From Paenibacillus xylanivorans (lineage in GTDB: Bacteria; Bacillota; Bacilli; Paenibacillales; Paenibacillaceae), in the NCBI RefSeq assembly GCF_001280595.1, contig NZ_LITU01000045.1, positions 23,501-87,500 of the forward strand: a stretch of 64,000 nt of DNA. Reading direction: 5' to 3'. Under the pieces are notes generated by a model. That model worked only from the letters and a program-made list of their open reading frames with translations, did no database searches and was not told where the DNA came from. A program made the translations under genes and the position numbers. Shown here in pieces: positions 52,100 to 60,410 of the stretch. Each line of letters begins with the position of its first letter. The stretch's first letter is position 1.

Positions 52100-53834
52100 T
52101 AGGATACTCCTCCTCAAACCATCGTATTTCTACACTGAGACCCCCATAAGGGATCGATGCAAAGTGAAGCCCCGAAGAATGACCATATCGTGTAACGAGC
52201 CGCTGGTGTACATTCCAGGTGCCCGTGCCAATTTCTTCACCCATCGGTTCATTGATTTCTCGTTCAAGACCAGCAATCTCTTCCGGCGTCAAAGTAACAC
52301 CATCGTTATCGACAAACAGACTGTATCGTGTGTATTGCTTTCCATCAATTTGCTCTTGTGCTGCCATGCCTGTAACCACGATGTGACCGCTACCCTCCAT
52401 CGGTTCAATACCGTGAATGACTGCATTCTCCACGATAGGCTGGATCAACAGCCTTGGGATGTGCTGTTGCATCAGCTCTTGCGGTACGGCAATCTCATAC
52501 GACAAACGATTGGTGCGCATCTGTTGGATGGACAAATAATTGTCCAGCAACCGAATCTCCTCTTCCACGGTCGTCATATCGTTCTCATCACGTGTGATGT
52601 ACCGATAGTAATCTCCCAGACTGAGCGACATGGCAATAACCGCTTCGCGGTTGCCGAGCTGCGTCATATTTTTAATATAAAACAGGCAATTGTACAGAAA
52701 ATGAGGATTAATCTGTGATTGCAGATGCTTTAACGTTGCTTCCCGTGAACGGATGCGTTCCTCGTAAACCTTTTCGATCAGTTCCTGAATTTGCTCGGCC
52801 ATGTGGTTGAAGCTCTGCGTCAGGTACGCGAATTCATCACGGGAGTGATCGACCGGAATTCGTGTGGACAGCTGCCCTTTGCGAATCTGCTGCAATCCTC
52901 TCATTAGACGTTGTATCGGCACCTGTACCTTTCGGTATAACAACAGGGCAGCGCCAATACTGAGCACGAGCAGCAGCAAAATCGAGGTTATAAACATATT
53001 TCGGCTCTTGTCCATCGGCGTGAGCAGATCATCCAGCACAACCGGGTTAACATAGATTCCGTTCAGCTGTTTGGAGAACACATAACTGACCAAGTACTGC
53101 TTGCCCCCCACCTCCAGCTGATGGTTGCCTTCACTGCCTAACGCGTTTAGCGGCATGTCCTCCATGATAGCTTCCACTAGTTCGGGGTCTGCACTACGAT
53201 TTAACAGAGGCTCGTTGCCCGGGACGAGTAGAAAAGGATCTCCTCCCTGGGCCTCCTTGAAATCATCCAGCATCGCAACAATGTTCATCGGGTCAAAATC
53301 AATCTCCATCACCGTCCGTACATCCGTGGTCACAGGTTTTTCATTCCACTCGTAGTTATCCGTAAAGAAATAAGTGAAGCTGCCTTCATTCAACTGCCAT
53401 CGGCCTGGCTGTGGAAAATTCAACATCTTCTCATTAAAGACCGTCCGGTTCGACATAGTGGACAATACCAACTCTGCCTGAGGCAGCACAATGGTAATAT
53501 CGTTCTTCCAGCGGCTGGTGGACTGGTATAGCGACAATTTGTCGAGGATATCGAGATAGATGCTGTTTTTCTCATATTGGCTGGTCGATTCTGTCATGTA
53601 ACGATAGTGGAGAATGCTGGGATCACGTAGTAAAGTCAACCCGTAAAGCGAGAGCTGCTCAATATTTTTATCTACCTGAGAGCTAAAATAGTTGAACTGG
53701 TTCAAGCTGGACTGTTGCTTCTCCTCCACGATCATGTCCACGTTCGCCTGATTAGCGTAGGTATAGAGCAACAAGATAGGTACCAGCAAGCAGACCAGCA
53801 GCATAACTGTTTTTGAGAATACTGTAAATTTCAT
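52074..53834 (-). CDS. Sensor histidine kinase, YesM type (second locus)
   Basis: A 586-residue membrane sensor: N-terminal membrane segment (about 7-25), extracellular domain to about 275, second segment (about 280-300), HAMP (about 302-355), then the YesM kinase core with SQINPHFLYNCLFYIKNM and the ATPase motif VENAVIHGIEP, with a DNDGVTL G1-like box. It overlaps its regulator gene. It is divergent from the permease genes, so the 324-base gap at 53835-54158 holds both promoters. Inferred stimulus: an extracellular sugar or binding protein. Confidence 0.92.
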   Translation of the reverse strand: MKFTVFSKTVMLLVCLLVPILLLYTYANQANVDMIVEEKQQSSLNQFNYFSSQVDKNIEQLSLYGLTLLRDPSILHYRYMTESTSQYEKNSIYLDILDKLSLYQSTSRWKNDITIVLPQAELVLSTMSNRTVFNEKMLNFPQPGRWQLNEGSFTYFFTDNYEWNEKPVTTDVRTVMEIDFDPMNIVAMLDDFKEAQGGDPFLLVPGNEPLLNRSADPELVEAIMEDMPLNALGSEGNHQLEVGGKQYLVSYVFSKQLNGIYVNPVVLDDLLTPMDKSRNMFITSILLLLVLSIGAALLLYRKVQVPIQRLMRGLQQIRKGQLSTRIPVDHSRDEFAYLTQSFNHMAEQIQELIEKVYEERIRSREATLKHLQSQINPHFLYNCLFYIKNMTQLGNREAVIAMSLSLGDYYRYITRDENDMTTVEEEIRLLDNYLSIQQMRTNRLSYEIAVPQELMQQHIPRLLIQPIVENAVIHGIEPMEGSGHIVVTGMAAQEQIDGKQYTRYSLFVDNDGVTLTPEEIAGLEREINEPMGEEIGTGTWNVHQRLVTRYGHSSGLHFASIPYGGLSVEIRWFEEEYPNDESNGRG

Positions 53835-54158
53835 TGCTTCACCCTGTCTCGGTTAAGTAAGGATACACATCGAAGTCCTATTTTATATTGAAACCCCTTA
53901 CATATCTATACTGAATTTCGCTTGAAGCCCTTTTTGGCCTCTCGGTCGGCTGCTTCATTTGATGTTCATTTTTCTTGAATAGTGCTCTGTTCCCCCCTTT
54001 ATGTGTTGTTATATCAACAAGTTAATAAATCAACATCCGCCTTGAAATGTTGTTCTATAGCCCACCCGTTTCCATTGCTATAATTCAGTTGCTCCACTTT
54101 TTGCAGAGGCTGACTGGCCTCATGATGCAGAGGCTGGACGATATAAAGGAGGGACCTG
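53835..54158. promoter_or_regulatory. Divergent promoter region of the second sugar locus
   Basis: No gene fits here. The dyad TTGTTATATCAACAA (54006-54020) and a nearby GTTAATAAATCAAC are the most operator-like elements. A purine-rich AAAGGAGGGAC precedes the permease start. No CcpA-like word as in the first locus was found. Confidence 0.4.
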
Positions 54159-55124
54159 ATGGCTATGGAACAACCACTAACGACCAATACGCCGGTGCGG
54201 CAGGCAACACACAATCCACGCAAACGTACCCGCTGGAATTTCAAACGCACTTGGCCGCTGCATCTGATGCTGCTGCCTTCGGTACTGCTCACATTGCTGT
54301 TCGCCTATGTGCCTATGGGCGGCATTATTATTGCTTTTCAGGATTTCAAACCATGGCTGGGATTCACCGGCTCCAAATGGGTAGGATGGGATAACTTCCG
54401 ATTCATGTTCGAATATCCGGACAGTGTTCAGGTCATCTGGAACACGGTACTGATTGCAGCCATGAAGATTGTGGCCGGACTCGTGGCCCCGGTTGTGTTT
54501 GCCATTTTGCTGAATGAAGTACGGAACTCCACGTTCAAAAGGTTCTCGCAGACGCTGGTATACCTGCCCCACTTCCTGTCCTGGGTTGTACTGGGCGGCA
54601 TCCTGCTGGACATGCTTTCCCCCGAGGGCGGACTGATTAATCAGGTGCTGGCGGCTGTTGGCATTGAACCGATCTTCTTTCTGGGAGATGGCGACTGGTT
54701 CCGTGTAACCGTGGTCATTAGTGATGTATGGAAGGAATTCGGATTTGGTACCATTGTCTTTCTTGCAGCCCTCGCGGGCATCAACCCTGCTCTGTACGAA
54801 GCTTCGGAAGTTGACGGAGCAACACGGCTTAAGCAAACTCTGCACATTACGCTGCCTGCACTCGTGCCGATGATTATTGTCGTGGGAACACTATCACTGG
54901 GGAATATTCTTAATGCCGGATTTGACCAGATTTTCAACCTGTACAATCCACTTGTATATGATAAAGGCGATATTATTGACACGTTTGTTTACCGGATGGG
55001 TATTTTGAATGGCAAAATGAGCTTTGCGACTGCGGTTGGTTTGTTTAAATCCTTTGTCGCCATGTTCCTCGTTATTACTGCCTACCGGATGGCTTACAAA
55101 ATCGCCAATTACCGCATTTTCTAA
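54159..55124 (+). CDS. Sugar ABC transporter permease, LplB type (second locus)
   Basis: A 321-residue permease: hydrophilic N-terminus of about 35 residues, then six membrane segments beginning HLMLLPSVLLTLLFAYVPMGG. The EAA loop reads EASEVDGATRLKQTLHITLPAL. It starts at ATG 54159 after AAAGGAGGGAC and ends 12 bases before the partner permease. No binding protein follows on this strand; the lipoprotein at 48755 on the minus strand is the probable partner. No ATPase is encoded. Confidence 0.94.
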   Translation: MAMEQPLTTNTPVRQATHNPRKRTRWNFKRTWPLHLMLLPSVLLTLLFAYVPMGGIIIAFQDFKPWLGFTGSKWVGWDNFRFMFEYPDSVQVIWNTVLIAAMKIVAGLVAPVVFAILLNEVRNSTFKRFSQTLVYLPHFLSWVVLGGILLDMLSPEGGLINQVLAAVGIEPIFFLGDGDWFRVTVVISDVWKEFGFGTIVFLAALAGINPALYEASEVDGATRLKQTLHITLPALVPMIIVVGTLSLGNILNAGFDQIFNLYNPLVYDKGDIIDTFVYRMGILNGKMSFATAVGLFKSFVAMFLVITAYRMAYKIANYRIF

Positions 55125-55136
55125 GGAGGAATTAAG

Positions 55137-56015
55137 GTGTATCACAAAACGACCGGATACCGTATATTTAACGGCTTCAACCTGTTCTTCATCGCGGCCG
55201 TCTCGCTGCTGTGTGTGCTGCCGCTTGTTCACATTCTGGCGGTTTCCTTCAGCGGTAAAGCGGCAGCTTCTGCCAATCTGGTAACGCTCTGGCCGATTGA
55301 TTTTACAGTCGATGCCTATACCAAAACGTTTGGTAACAGCAACTTTCTCAGCGCGCTCTGGATCTCGGTCCAACGTACCGTTTTCGGGACGCTGCTCAGT
55401 ATGGTGCTAGTCACCCTGACGGCATATCCTCTATCCAAAGAGAGTTTGAATTTCAAGGGACGTTCGCTGTATGCGTGGTTTTTCATCTTCACGATGCTAT
55501 TCAGTGGTGGGCTGATTCCGTCCTATATTTTGATTCAAAAGCTGGGGCTTATCAACACTATGTGGGCTCTGATTTTACCAGGCGCTGTTGCAGTCTGGAA
55601 CCTGATTCTTATGATGAACTTCTTCCGTAACGTTCCGAAAGAGCTTGAAGAAGCATCATTCATCGATGGGGCTAACCACATTACCACCCTGTTCCGAATC
55701 TATCTGCCTGTATCCATGCCCGCCATTGCCACAATTTCCCTATTCACCATGGTAGGGCAGTGGAATTCCTGGTTCGACGGGCTGATCTATATGAATGATG
55801 CAGCAAAATATCCGCTGGCTACGTTGATGCAAACCATTATCGTGCAGCAGGATTTCTCCAATATGAATGTCGATGCGACACAGCTTCAGAACATGTCGCA
55901 GCGTACCGTTAACGCAGCCCAAATCTTTATCGGAGCACTACCAATCCTACTCGTTTATCCGTTCTTGCAGCGATTCTTTGTAAAAGGAATTGTGCTTGGG
56001 GCTGTAAAAGAATAG
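55137..56015 (+). CDS. Sugar ABC transporter permease, LplC/YtcP type (second locus)
   Basis: A 292-residue permease with six membrane segments and EAA loop EEASFIDGANHITTLFRIYLPVSMPAI. The C-terminus RFFVKGIVLGAVKE is the family ending. GTG at 55137 follows AAGGAGGAATTAAG. It is the second gene of the plus-strand pair. A CCCGA/TCGGG inverted repeat (about 56047-56087) overlaps the end of the convergent Spo0E-like gene and lacks a T-run, so termination is uncertain. Confidence 0.94.
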   Translation: MYHKTTGYRIFNGFNLFFIAAVSLLCVLPLVHILAVSFSGKAAASANLVTLWPIDFTVDAYTKTFGNSNFLSALWISVQRTVFGTLLSMVLVTLTAYPLSKESLNFKGRSLYAWFFIFTMLFSGGLIPSYILIQKLGLINTMWALILPGAVAVWNLILMMNFFRNVPKELEEASFIDGANHITTLFRIYLPVSMPAIATISLFTMVGQWNSWFDGLIYMNDAAKYPLATLMQTIIVQQDFSNMNVDATQLQNMSQRTVNAAQIFIGALPILLVYPFLQRFFVKGIVLGAVKE

Positions 56016-56068
56016 GGTTCGTATACCGAATGAATTCGCATCGTTTCATCCCGAGGTTTAAAATGCAT

Positions 56069-56251
56069 TTATTTACTTCGGGATGATTTCCCGCGAATGG
56101 CGTTGTTATATTCATTAATGAGCTCATCCAGAACCATCGATTGACGAATGACCTCCGGATGCCACAGTTCTTTATGAGAATTTGCAATCTGGTAGAGCCT
56201 CTGTCGTGCCTTTTCGATACATTCCTGAATGGTTTTCGGATTATGCACCAT
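56069..56251 (-). CDS. Spo0E-like aspartyl-phosphate phosphatase
   Basis: A 60-residue helical-hairpin protein of the Spo0E family, which dephosphorylates Spo0A-P and so delays sporulation. The first helix has ECIEKARQRLYQIANSHK and the second carries the conserved region as HPEVIRQSMVLDELINEY; the family signature SQxLD appears here as QSMVLDE, with one residue inserted or shifted relative to SQELD. ATG 56251 follows GGGGGCGGGAGT. It is a single-gene unit, convergent with the permeases. Whether it acts on Spo0A or another regulator is not known. Confidence 0.83.
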   Translation of the reverse strand: MVHNPKTIQECIEKARQRLYQIANSHKELWHPEVIRQSMVLDELINEYNNAIRGKSSRSK

Positions 56252-56419
56252 ACTCCCGCCCCCTGTTGTCCTTCAATATCCTCCATCCAAATAAGACCAT
56301 CTATTATAATATTCGGAACAAAGGGAGCTGCACATTACCCCAAAATCGAATTTATGGTTATTTTTTCTTGTGCAGGTTGAAATAAGGATGTGCAATGGAC
56401 TCCTATGGGGCGAAATGCA

Positions 56420-56463
56420 AAAAAATACCGAATAGGCTTTTCAGCCTTTATCCGGTATTTTTG
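56420..56463. terminator. Terminator after the tandem C39-like genes
   Basis: AAATACCG and CGGTATTT pair, with an inner AGGCT/AGCCT hairpin, and A- and T-runs on the two sides. Confidence 0.85.
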
Positions 56464-56485
56464 TTTTTCCTGTATACTGTTCCAT

Positions 56486-57502
56486 TCATCTTAATCCAAT
56501 ATCCTCAAAACGGTTGCCAATTGTCTCAGGGAAGGCCTGTTTAATGGCATCGATGGCACACTGTTCCGTTTCCCCAGCCTGCTTGATCAGATGGATCACC
56601 CTCTGCACATGTCCGGGCTCCTTTGCATCCCACGCTGCTGAATCTTCAACCTTCTCCATCATTTGTGCATATAGGTCTGCGAGTAACGCATACTCCTGCA
56701 CAACATGATTCATCTGATTGGATAAATGCTCAAGCTCTGCAACATAGGCGGCCATATCCTGTCTTGATTTAGTATAATAGCGCAAAACCACGGCAGCTTG
56801 ATCGGTTTCATATGCACCAGATTGCAGAGCAGCAGTAATGGCTGCATATGCAGCGGGTCCACAGGCGTAATCCTGAGGAGGCAGCATATAATCATGGGTT
56901 TCCCATTTGTACACGGCCTGAATTAATGATTCCTTGCACACTTCCCATACGTCTACGGTTGTATGAGATTCAAGCACCTGATAGTACCAGTATGGTGTAC
57001 TGTTCCGACCAAAAGAATCATAGGGCAGACGAACAATCTCATTTCCTTTACTTTCACAGATAAGTAGTACCTGCTCCCCATCATCATATCCCGTGCAAAT
57101 GACAAACTGATCATGCCATAGAATGGCCCCTACACCCCGGTCAATGGAAGCTTTGATATCCATCAAGGCCTGCTTCTGATAGAGCGGAAAGGTCAGCTCG
57201 AACGAAAATCCCCCGTGTTGTCCGGTCGTGACGCCAATGAAATCCGCAGCTACAAAATTCTCAGCCATCCAGTTGTATGCCGAAATCGATTCTGTCGTTA
57301 GACGCCGATCTACTACTAATCGAAACACACTTGCGGTCATCCCCGCAATCATGTGACGCGGTAAATCCGACCACTGTTTATGCATCAGAATCCGGTACAT
57401 CGCATCTATATAGGAGCCCGCTCCGTTCCATGATATGTGTTCACGTGCAGAATTGCTGCTCTGTATAAAATGAATCCAATCCGGCAGTATTTTGCTCCCC
57501 AT
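56486..57502 (-). CDS. C39/BtrH-like papain-fold protein, downstream paralog
   Basis: A 338-residue soluble protein. GVGAILWHDQFVICTGYDDG (123-142) and the following ICESKGNEIVRLPYDSFG look like the His-containing strand of C39-like or BtrH-like papain folds. The place where the catalytic Cys is expected has GAGSYIDAMYRILMH (28-41), with Ser, so catalysis by Cys seems lost. The C-terminal half is helical and Gln-rich with no family recognised. By eye it is a paralog of the protein encoded just upstream (57520-58518; gap 17 bases). ATG 57502 follows GGGAGGAG. Confidence 0.68.
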   Translation of the reverse strand: MGSKILPDWIHFIQSSNSAREHISWNGAGSYIDAMYRILMHKQWSDLPRHMIAGMTASVFRLVVDRRLTTESISAYNWMAENFVAADFIGVTTGQHGGFSFELTFPLYQKQALMDIKASIDRGVGAILWHDQFVICTGYDDGEQVLLICESKGNEIVRLPYDSFGRNSTPYWYYQVLESHTTVDVWEVCKESLIQAVYKWETHDYMLPPQDYACGPAAYAAITAALQSGAYETDQAAVVLRYYTKSRQDMAAYVAELEHLSNQMNHVVQEYALLADLYAQMMEKVEDSAAWDAKEPGHVQRVIHLIKQAGETEQCAIDAIKQAFPETIGNRFEDIGLR

Positions 57503-57519
57503 CCTCTACTCCTCCCTTC

Positions 57520-58518
57520 CTACCTTGCCGAGTGTGCTCCCCACCGGGGTACAGTGGACCGTTTGCGGTCAGGATACTTTAGGGATATCAAGCGAAAATA
57601 ATCAACAGCCTGGCCTTCCAATGTCTTCGCTTCCAATAAAGCCTGTGCCAGCTTCTCTGTGGCGTCTGCCTGCAGGATCCATCTGTTATTTTCCTGAATC
57701 ATGCATCCCTTCATCTGTATAATCAATGCTCCAAGCTGTTCATAACATGCATAGGCCTGGTCCAGTTCAGTCCATATTCCGCGCGCATCCTGCAAGTACA
57801 TCTGAATATCAGTTCGGGACTGGCAATAGGATTCCAAAATATAAGCAGCACCCGATTCATCGTAATCTCCACTTCGAAGGGCTTGCACCCACACATCATA
57901 CGCCAGTCTGCCCGAAGCGATATTCTGATCAGGCAGCAGCCTGTAAGGTACATCCCAATCCTCAATCGCCAATCTCAATGCTTCCAGCAGCATCTGTTGT
58001 TTGGGGATATGTACCTGTTCACCAAAGACCTGACAATACCAGAACCCGGTGAAGTTTAGTCCGAAATTGTCATACAGCAAAATCTGTGGTTCCTTGCTCC
58101 AGCCGTCTTGCACATAAAAGATGCGATCACTGTCATCATACCCGTGAATGACACCAAATTCCGGAATCCAGTAGATCACCCCGATGCCTCCATCCAGACT
58201 GCGCTTCACCCAATTCACCGCATCCTGTTGGTAATACCCGAATGTGGGGTGACGTGTCCGTCCTCCATCCCAGATCGTGAATATCCCCAGGTTATCCATT
58301 CCAGGGCGATGGGATTCTCCCCATTGTCCATAGGCAGTGACCGACATTGGCAGTAGTCTGCGGTGCACCGAAAGTTTGAATGCCATGCCCGTATATCCAG
58401 CAAGCACATATTTGGAACCCTGAAACAGACCCGCATGGATTAATATGGCGTGCAGGCTATCCACATACGATTTGGAATCTCTCTTCATTATCAGGTTTTC
58501 TAACACAACTCCAGTCAA
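57520..58518 (-). CDS. C39/BtrH-like papain-fold protein, upstream paralog
   Basis: A 332-residue soluble protein. GIGVIYWIPEFGVIHGYDD (111-129) followed by YVQDGWSKEPQILLYDNFG gives the same C39-like strand pattern as its neighbour, with a His in each. Near the N-terminus KSYVDSLHAILIH stands where the catalytic Cys helix should be, without a Cys. TTG 58518 is chosen because AGGAG lies eight bases before it; the ATG at 58536 has no ribosome site. It is located 25 bases after the WYL regulator stop. Function unknown. Confidence 0.68.
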   Translation of the reverse strand: MTGVVLENLIMKRDSKSYVDSLHAILIHAGLFQGSKYVLAGYTGMAFKLSVHRRLLPMSVTAYGQWGESHRPGMDNLGIFTIWDGGRTRHPTFGYYQQDAVNWVKRSLDGGIGVIYWIPEFGVIHGYDDSDRIFYVQDGWSKEPQILLYDNFGLNFTGFWYCQVFGEQVHIPKQQMLLEALRLAIEDWDVPYRLLPDQNIASGRLAYDVWVQALRSGDYDESGAAYILESYCQSRTDIQMYLQDARGIWTELDQAYACYEQLGALIIQMKGCMIQENNRWILQADATEKLAQALLEAKTLEGQAVDYFRLISLKYPDRKRSTVPRWGAHSAR

Positions 58519-58543
58519 AAAAAATCTCCTCTCCATGCTTGTT

Positions 58544-59464
58544 CTAATTCACGTTAACCTTGCGCTGTATTGTAAGCCTGTCGATTATTCCTTCAGCACT
58601 TTGCAGAAGCTTTCGTCTAAGCCACGTTGGAGACAACAGTTCCTCCCACTCACTAATGAACAAATGCTGTAGGAAAGCATCCGTGTCATAAAATTCAATA
58701 GAGTGAATCTCATCTTGCTTCGCCCGAATCCGATATCCTTGCCACAGCTCCGTTTGCTGTACTTCTTTCAGCCTTATCTCAGCGACAAACGGTTTATGAA
58801 CAGGCAAAGCTTCTTCCCATACACCCAGCAACCCGTCTGTCTGACAATGAAACGTCTCGTTCGTCATCTGCACATGAATCATGCCCTCCAGCCGGATGGC
58901 CTTTTGCTGTAAAGGGTCCATTTCATAGCCAATCACATAATCGGCGTTGAACTGGGATAGCATCTTTAATGGACACCAGGTAAATTGCCGTTCTCCGGTA
59001 TGATCTCTGTAATGAATATGTACTTTGCGCGATTCGGCAATCGCATGGGACAAAATCTCAAAGAACTGAAGCTGCTGCGGATCTGCTTTAAAAACAGGAA
59101 GCTGACTATTTTCCGCCTGCTGCTCCTCAAGGGTAAAACGCTCAAGCAAATGTGCCACACGCTTTACCGCATCCGACTGTTCATAATTGTAATGCCGATA
59201 ACGATGTGCCAGATACTTAAGCACCCGCTGTTCTTCTTCCGTCATATATAAATGGGGCAGCCGGTAGGTCTGATCCTCGTAACAATACCCTCGATATTTT
59301 GCTATATACACCAGGGGGGCACGCAGAGAAATCGCCATATATTCAATATCACGCTGGGCCTGGCGCCGGGATATTTCAAATTCTCGTGCAAGCCAGCTGC
59401 TGTTCGGAAAACGTCCACTCCGAATCTGCTCGTCAAACCAGTGAATACGATGCATATTGCTCAT
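58544..59464 (-). CDS. WYL-domain transcriptional regulator
   Basis: A 306-residue regulator. An N-terminal winged helix (about 3-62) with FPNSSWLAREFEISRRQAQRDIEYM is followed by a WYL domain (about 135-220) in which the motif reads ADYVIGY in place of WYLIAY, and a C-terminal dimerisation part. It resembles the YafY/DeoR-like group. It heads the three-gene minus-strand operon with the two C39-like paralogs. WYL proteins often sense nucleic acids or small ligands and control defence, DNA-repair or stress genes; which applies here is not known. ATG 59464 follows GGGGGCGGGGAA. Confidence 0.88.
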   Translation of the reverse strand: MSNMHRIHWFDEQIRSGRFPNSSWLAREFEISRRQAQRDIEYMAISLRAPLVYIAKYRGYCYEDQTYRLPHLYMTEEEQRVLKYLAHRYRHYNYEQSDAVKRVAHLLERFTLEEQQAENSQLPVFKADPQQLQFFEILSHAIAESRKVHIHYRDHTGERQFTWCPLKMLSQFNADYVIGYEMDPLQQKAIRLEGMIHVQMTNETFHCQTDGLLGVWEEALPVHKPFVAEIRLKEVQQTELWQGYRIRAKQDEIHSIEFYDTDAFLQHLFISEWEELLSPTWLRRKLLQSAEGIIDRLTIQRKVNVN

Positions 59465-59548
59465 TTCCCCGCCCCCTGGCTCATTCCGTATTTTCTAATT
59501 GTATTATACCAAAAGACATGACCCGTTCCGAAGAACAGGCCTGTTATG

Positions 59549-59737
59549 TTATACGGTTACCTTGTCCACTCTGGACTGCACGGCTTTGGAACATTTCTTG
59601 CATACTTTCATACTCGTACCATCTGTTTTTGTTTGCGAATACAACAATTTAATCCGGGTACTGCTGCACACCGGGCATGTTCCTCTTCCTCGGGATGGTA
59701 GATTCCACAGGACGCGTCCTCTTTTTGTTTTTGCCAA
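59549..59737 (-). CDS. Zinc-ribbon mini-protein
   Basis: A 62-residue basic protein. After MAKTKRGRVLWNLPSRGRG comes a four-cysteine zinc ribbon, CPVC at about 20-23 and CKKC at about 47-50, with a 23-residue loop between. The basic tail suggests nucleic-acid binding (inference). TTG 59737 is preferred, with AAGAGG ten bases before it; the frame extends to 59875, but the ATGs at 59794 and 59875 have no ribosome site and the sequence there is not basic like the core. No family name is known to me. Confidence 0.62.
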   Translation of the reverse strand: MAKTKRGRVLWNLPSRGRGTCPVCSSTRIKLLYSQTKTDGTSMKVCKKCSKAVQSRVDKVTV

Positions 59738-59837
59738 CGTTTGTGAACCTCTTTTCGATATGGTTTGTGTGTTCACCGTTATTATAGAGGGCATGGTACG
59801 ACACAGAGTGTCGCAGCAGTATGGAACATGCCAAACA

Positions 59838-59881
59838 TAAAAAAATGTCCCCTCTTCGGCTTGAAGAAAGGACATTTTTTA
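59838..59881 (-). terminator. Terminator after the arsR-type gene
   Basis: AAAATGTCC and GGACATTTT pair with an inner CTTC/GAAG extension; T-runs on both strands. It overlaps the last codons of the gene ending at 59879. Confidence 0.85.
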
Positions 59882-60202
59882 GGAATCATGTATTTCGGAC
59901 TGAGCTGCCGCTTGTAACAAAGGCTGCAACAGACCTGGAAAACGCACTTCCAGATCCTCGGATCTTAGCGTCAGGAAATGCTGTGTACCTTGCACTCTCA
60001 CCCGTATGACTCCGGCTTCTCGCAGGGTCCGAATATGGTGTGACATCGTGGATTTCACAACAGGTGCACGAAAATGACTGCATGGCTGCTCACCATTTCT
60101 GGCTGCTTCTGTTACAATCCCAAGACGGATGGGATCACTTAAAGCGTACAATACAGAAGAAAGTTCAATATCCTCCACTTGAGGATGATGCAAAATTTTC
60201 AT
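59879..60202 (-). CDS. ArsR-family repressor
   Basis: A 107-residue winged-helix protein with LYALSDPIRLGIVTEAARNGEQ (about 18-40) and the recognition helix KSTMSHHIRTLREAGVIRVR (about 50-69). A single Cys (Cys41) is present, so it is not a classic metal-binding ArsR; it may respond to a drug or redox signal. It is divergent from an MFS exporter gene, and a perfect inverted repeat GTTCGAT/ATCGAAC lies between them, so it likely represses both. ATG 60202 follows AAGGAG. Confidence 0.9.
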   Translation of the reverse strand: MKILHHPQVEDIELSSVLYALSDPIRLGIVTEAARNGEQPCSHFRAPVVKSTMSHHIRTLREAGVIRVRVQGTQHFLTLRSEDLEVRFPGLLQPLLQAAAQSEIHDS

Positions 60203-60268
60203 CGTTGTAGTCTCCTTTTTTCAGACTATCCATTGTATTTTAGCACAGTTCCATGATATATTTCTAAT

Positions 60269-60286
60269 GTTCGATACCAATCGAAC
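60269..60286. promoter_or_regulatory. ArsR-type operator between the divergent genes
   Basis: Perfect inverted repeat GTTCGAT-ACCA-ATCGAAC, 66 bases from the arsR start and 124 from the exporter start. Confidence 0.65.
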
Positions 60287-60410
60287 TTATAAACCTATTT
60301 CGTTTATGTATCCCCTGCTGTCAGGCATGGGATTCACACATACCACATTTTGCAAATGTTACACTCCGTTTCTGAAATGTTGCGAAATACAAATCAATTA
60401 GGAGGTTTTT

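Noticed and set aside
54014..54845. Minus-strand frames opposite the LplB-type permease of the second locus
   Set aside because: Shadow frames; the plus-strand permease has the EAA loop, membrane segments and a ribosome site.
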